From positions 1 to 64,000 of the forward strand of contig JAODBD010000005.1 in the NCBI GenBank assembly GCA_025463785.1: 64,000 bases of DNA. Direction: 5' to 3'. The translations under genes and the position numbers were made by a program. Within the stretch, counting starts at the first letter, position 1. Each line of letters starts with the position of its first letter. Source of the stretch: Glaciihabitans sp. GTDB lineage: Bacteria; Actinomycetota; Actinomycetes; Actinomycetales; Microbacteriaceae. Below are positions 61,614 through 64,000 of this stretch, piece after piece. The notes under the pieces are model-generated. The model ran no database searches, had not been told where the DNA came from, and saw nothing but the letters and a program-made list of their open reading frames with translations.

Positions 61614-62572
61614 TCCATGCCCTCCGCGCTCGTGCGGCCGCCCGCCAGTTCGACAAAGCGTTCCTCAAGGGTCTTGCCCCGGCGAACCTCGGTCATGGTG
61701 CCGGAGTCGAGGATCGCGCCGTGTACGACGACGGCAACGTGATCGCAGATTCGCTGGATGAGGTCCATGCTGTGGCTGGAGACGACGACCGTGCCGCCGG
61801 ATTCGACATATCTGTGCAGGATCTGGGTGACGTTGGCCGCGGACACGGGGTCGACCGACTCGAATGGTTCGTCGAGCACCAGGAGGCGAGGTGAGTGAAT
61901 CATGGCCGCCGCCAGGGCGATCTTCTTGCTCATGCCGGCCGAATAGTCGGTTACGAGCCGGTTGAGCGCATCCTCGAATCCAAATGCACTCGCGAGATCC
62001 GCGCTGCGCGCCGCAACGGTCGCGTCGTCGAGACCGCGAAGTGCGCCGGAGTAGTAGAGCAGCTGCGCGCCGGTGAGACGGTCGAACAGCCGCAGACGAT
62101 CCGGGAGCACGCCCATGTTGCGTTTGGCGACAACCGGATCGGCCCAGACATCTATGCCGTGCACGACGACCCGTCCGGCATCCGGTCGGAGCAGACCGGT
62201 GACCATCGACAGGGTCGTTGTCTTGCCAGCGCCATTGGGCCCGACGATGCCGTAGAAGGAGCCTGCCTCAATCGCGAGGTCGATGCCAGCGACCGCGATG
62301 GTATCGCCGAAGCGTTTGACCAGGCCCTCGATTTTCAGGACGGTTTCGCGTGGTGCCGGTGCGGGTGTCGGCGGCTCGACCAGTTTGGCGGCTGCCGGCG
62401 CCTTCCGGGTCGCAGCGGGGCGTCGAGCGGGCGTAGTGCGGGCTGCCACGGCTGGCTTGCTGCCGGGTGCAGAGGACGGTTTGGCGGCGGAAGTGCCTGC
62501 GGTCTTGCTCGTCGAAGGCTTCGAGGTGCGCGACGGGCGGGGAGCTGAGAGCGCGTCAGGTTCTGAATCCAC
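61589..62572 (-). CDS. ABC transporter ATPase with long Pro/Ala/Lys-rich N-terminal tail
   Basis: 327 residues, GTG start. Residues 1 to about 72 are a low-complexity Pro/Ala/Ser/Thr/Lys tail. The ATPase domain follows: Walker A GPNGAGKTT, a variant signature DYSAGMSKKIALAAA, Walker B LLVLDEP and H-loop SSHSMD. The signature DYSAGM replaces the usual LSGGQ but is seen in this CcmA-like subgroup. It partners the permease at 60042-61613. The tail resembles histone-H1-like or nucleoid-binding tails and is unusual for an ABC ATPase. Confidence 0.85.
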   Translation of the reverse strand: MDSEPDALSAPRPSRTSKPSTSKTAGTSAAKPSSAPGSKPAVAARTTPARRPAATRKAPAAAKLVEPPTPAPAPRETVLKIEGLVKRFGDTIAVAGIDLAIEAGSFYGIVGPNGAGKTTTLSMVTGLLRPDAGRVVVHGIDVWADPVVAKRNMGVLPDRLRLFDRLTGAQLLYYSGALRGLDDATVAARSADLASAFGFEDALNRLVTDYSAGMSKKIALAAAMIHSPRLLVLDEPFESVDPVSAANVTQILHRYVESGGTVVVSSHSMDLIQRICDHVAVVVHGAILDSGTMTEVRRGKTLEERFVELAGGRTSAEGMEWLSSFSD

Positions 62573-62790
62573 CCCTAAACCGTATCAAGCTAACAAGGGT
62601 ATCCAGCCCAGCTTCAGCCTCGCGGGCTAGTATCACGAATCGACAACATCACCCGGGTTGCCCTGTGTGTTGACAGTCGCAGCCGATACGCTTTTTTCAA
62701 GCACAACGGAGTGTCCATACGTAATCCCCCGCGTTAACACCCAGCAAATTCTTAGAATCCGGCCGGATGCCAGCGGAAGTAGGTGTCCTT

Positions 62791-62822
62791 GGCCTGTGCG
62801 GCCTTCTTTAGGCTGCACGGCC
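62791..62822 (+). promoter_or_regulatory. Leader hairpin upstream of nucleotidyltransferase
   Basis: GGCCTGTGCGGCC and GGCTGCACGGCC pair around a TTCTTTA loop, with one bulge and a wobble, 38 nt before the GTG start. It may be an attenuator or a structured leader. The remaining intergenic sequence (62573-62860) holds a TTGACA at 62670-62675 without a matching -10. Confidence 0.45.
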
Positions 62823-62860
62823 CTGGCACCACGGGGCGCGAAACATATAGGAGACAAAAC

Positions 62861-63553
62861 GTGAGCACGCAGGTCGTAATCCTTGCCGCTGGCATGGGCA
62901 GTCGTCTCGGTCGTTCTCTTCCGAAGCCGCTCACCGAGTTGAGCGACGGCCGCACGATCATGCAGCAGCAGTTCGACAACATCCAATACGCATTCGGCAA
63001 GTCCGCGCAGGTCACGATCGTTGTCGGGTACAAGCTTGAGCACATCATTGAGGCGTTCCCGCAGGCATCCTTCGTCTACAACGAGGAGTATGACCAGACC
63101 AACACCTCGAAAAGCCTGATGCGCGCACTGCAGGCATCGGCTCCCGGCGGCGTGCTGTGGATGAACGGCGACGTCGTCTTTGACCCCGAGGCTCTGCGCC
63201 GCGCAAGTGCAGTCGTTGCGCGTGATCAGTCGTTCGTCTCGGTGAACACCTCCAAGGTTTCCGATGAAGAGGTCAAGTACACGACCGACGCTGAGGGGTA
63301 CATCAAGGAGCTGTCGAAGACGGTCCAGAGCGGTCTCGGCGAAGCAGTGGGCATCAACTACATCTCGAAGGATGACAAGGCCGTTCTCCTGCGCCAGCTC
63401 AAGCGCGTTGACGACCAGGACTACTTCGAGCGTGGCATAGAGTTGGCAATTGAGCAGGACAAGCTGCACATTGAGCCGGTCGACATTTCTGACCTCTATG
63501 CCGTTGAAATTGACTTCGCAGAAGACCTTGAGCGCGCAAACCTCTTCGTCTGA
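62861..63553 (+). CDS. NTP transferase / phosphocholine cytidylyltransferase family
   Basis: Nucleotidyltransferase of 230 residues. GTG 62861 has AGGAGACAAAAC upstream. The signature ILAAGMGSRLGRSLPKPLTEL (shown in part; about residues 7-25) and the metal-binding LWMNGDVVF fit the sugar-phosphate/choline-phosphate nucleotidylyltransferase fold. It precedes a polysaccharide-export permease by 87 nt, which points to activation of a sugar or choline phosphate for a cell-surface polymer. Confidence 0.85.
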   Translation: MSTQVVILAAGMGSRLGRSLPKPLTELSDGRTIMQQQFDNIQYAFGKSAQVTIVVGYKLEHIIEAFPQASFVYNEEYDQTNTSKSLMRALQASAPGGVLWMNGDVVFDPEALRRASAVVARDQSFVSVNTSKVSDEEVKYTTDAEGYIKELSKTVQSGLGEAVGINYISKDDKAVLLRQLKRVDDQDYFERGIELAIEQDKLHIEPVDISDLYAVEIDFAEDLERANLFV

Positions 63554-63640
63554 ATTAATTAAAACCTCGGTTTAGCAGGTGCTCGCTGGGTAAGTCGAAC
63601 TTTCCGGCGGGTTGAATCACTCGACCAGAGTGAGGTACCC

Positions 63641-64000
63641 GTGACCGTAGCCGCACCTCCGCGTCGAGAAATGACGTCAGGCGCCCGCTACCGGCATTCG
63701 CTGTGGTTGCTAACCAAGCGCGACCTCAAAGTGCGCTACTCGACATCGGCGCTCGGCTACCTGTGGTCGATTCTCGACCCGCTGCTGATGTCTGCCATCT
63801 ACTATTTCGTCTTCGTGATCGTCTTCGACCGGTCGGCGGTCGACAGGCCGTACATCGTGTTTCTCCTCACCGGCCTGCTGCCCTGGGTCTGGTTCAGCGG
63901 CGCGGTCGGCGACATGACCAGAGCGTTCATCCGCGATGCCAAGCTGATCCGCTCGACCAGCATCCCCCGCTCAATCTGGGTCATGCGAATCGTGTTCTCC
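63641..64000 (+). CDS. ABC-2 polysaccharide export permease (Wzm/TagG-like), partial
   Basis: GTG 63641 with GAGG upstream; 120 codons are visible and the gene runs off the right edge. The segments LLTKRDLKVRYSTSALGYLW and LPWVWFSGAVGDMTRAF with KLIRSTSIPRSIW are characteristic of the Wzm/TagG/RfbD family of teichoic-acid and O-antigen exporters. A Wzt-type ATPase and glycosyltransferases are expected just to the right. Confidence 0.88.
   Translation, partial: MTVAAPPRREMTSGARYRHSLWLLTKRDLKVRYSTSALGYLWSILDPLLMSAIYYFVFVIVFDRSAVDRPYIVFLLTGLLPWVWFSGAVGDMTRAFIRDAKLIRSTSIPRSIWVMRIVFS

Noticed and set aside
62669-62698. Sigma-70 promoter for the nucleotidyltransferase
   Set aside because: TTGACA is present but no acceptable -10 at 16-18 bp spacing (TTTTTC at 17).

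Overview
The window is a high-GC chromosomal segment of an actinobacterium, most likely of the family Microbacteriaceae. The assignment is inference from gene content. It contains a SigR/RsrA redox pair, a fused 2-oxoglutarate decarboxylase/E2-E1 protein, a GuaB1-type IMPDH-like protein, an actinobacterial tad pilus locus, a probable F420-type LLM oxidoreductase, DUF3039 and DUF222-HNH proteins, and a tmRNA tag ending in DFALAA. Most of the segment looks like ordinary, densely packed chromosome. There is no prophage, CRISPR array or complete insertion sequence.

Layout. 1-1500: a 13-bp inverted repeat and a frame-disrupted DUF222-HNH gene. 1517-5397: two CNNM/CBS proteins and GuaB1 on the minus strand. 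5525-9388: odhA/kgd. 9656-11566: a secreted metzincin with Ig-like domains. 11578-12491: sigR-rsrA behind a SigR-type promoter. 12599-16887: aroA, rsgA, hisN-like, an EXPERA membrane protein and gluconokinase. 16884-19241: an NTF2-like protein, an MFS exporter and a divergent TetR regulator with two matching operators. 19258-26524: a catabolic unit of amidase, phosphotriesterase-family hydrolase and RbsABC-type importer, divergent from a FadR-type regulator, with two GGTCCTACCA operators. 26568-29536: glutamine amidotransferase, SDR, LLM oxidoreductase and a membrane protein. 29614-31674: a secreted beta-helix protein.

31938-37578 is the conserved block prfB-ftsE-ftsX-smpB-ssrA on the minus strand, interrupted by a glyoxalase-like gene, an aldo/keto reductase and two long palindromes. 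37643-39755 holds an MFS transporter, a DinB/maleylpyruvate-isomerase-like protein and a GNAT remnant. 40047-44655 is a compact tad locus (tadA, tadB, tadC, an Flp-like pilin and three TadE/G-like proteins). Two of the last have tandem-repeat leader peptides, one of them with cysteine every fifth residue. 45030-51721 is a sugar module: GH13 glucosidase divergent from a binding protein and two MalF/MalG-type permeases, then a LacI regulator. After tRNA-Leu(UAG) come DedA, HEAT, mntH, rdgB, an LAxTG surface protein, a GNAT-like protein, rph, murI, pncB, DUF3039 and an ABC-2 pair. The right edge holds a nucleotidyltransferase and the start of a polysaccharide-export permease.

The most unusual material is in the non-coding and regulatory layer. 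It includes paired operators with readable symmetry, a dispersed palindrome family (two copies), a 69-bp palindrome inside the fts-smpB block, exact short tandem duplications next to stop codons, and repeat-expanded prepilin-like leaders. No protein system in the window is clearly without precedent. The phosphotriesterase/amidase/importer locus and the Cys-repeat TadG-like protein are the best candidates for undescribed biology.
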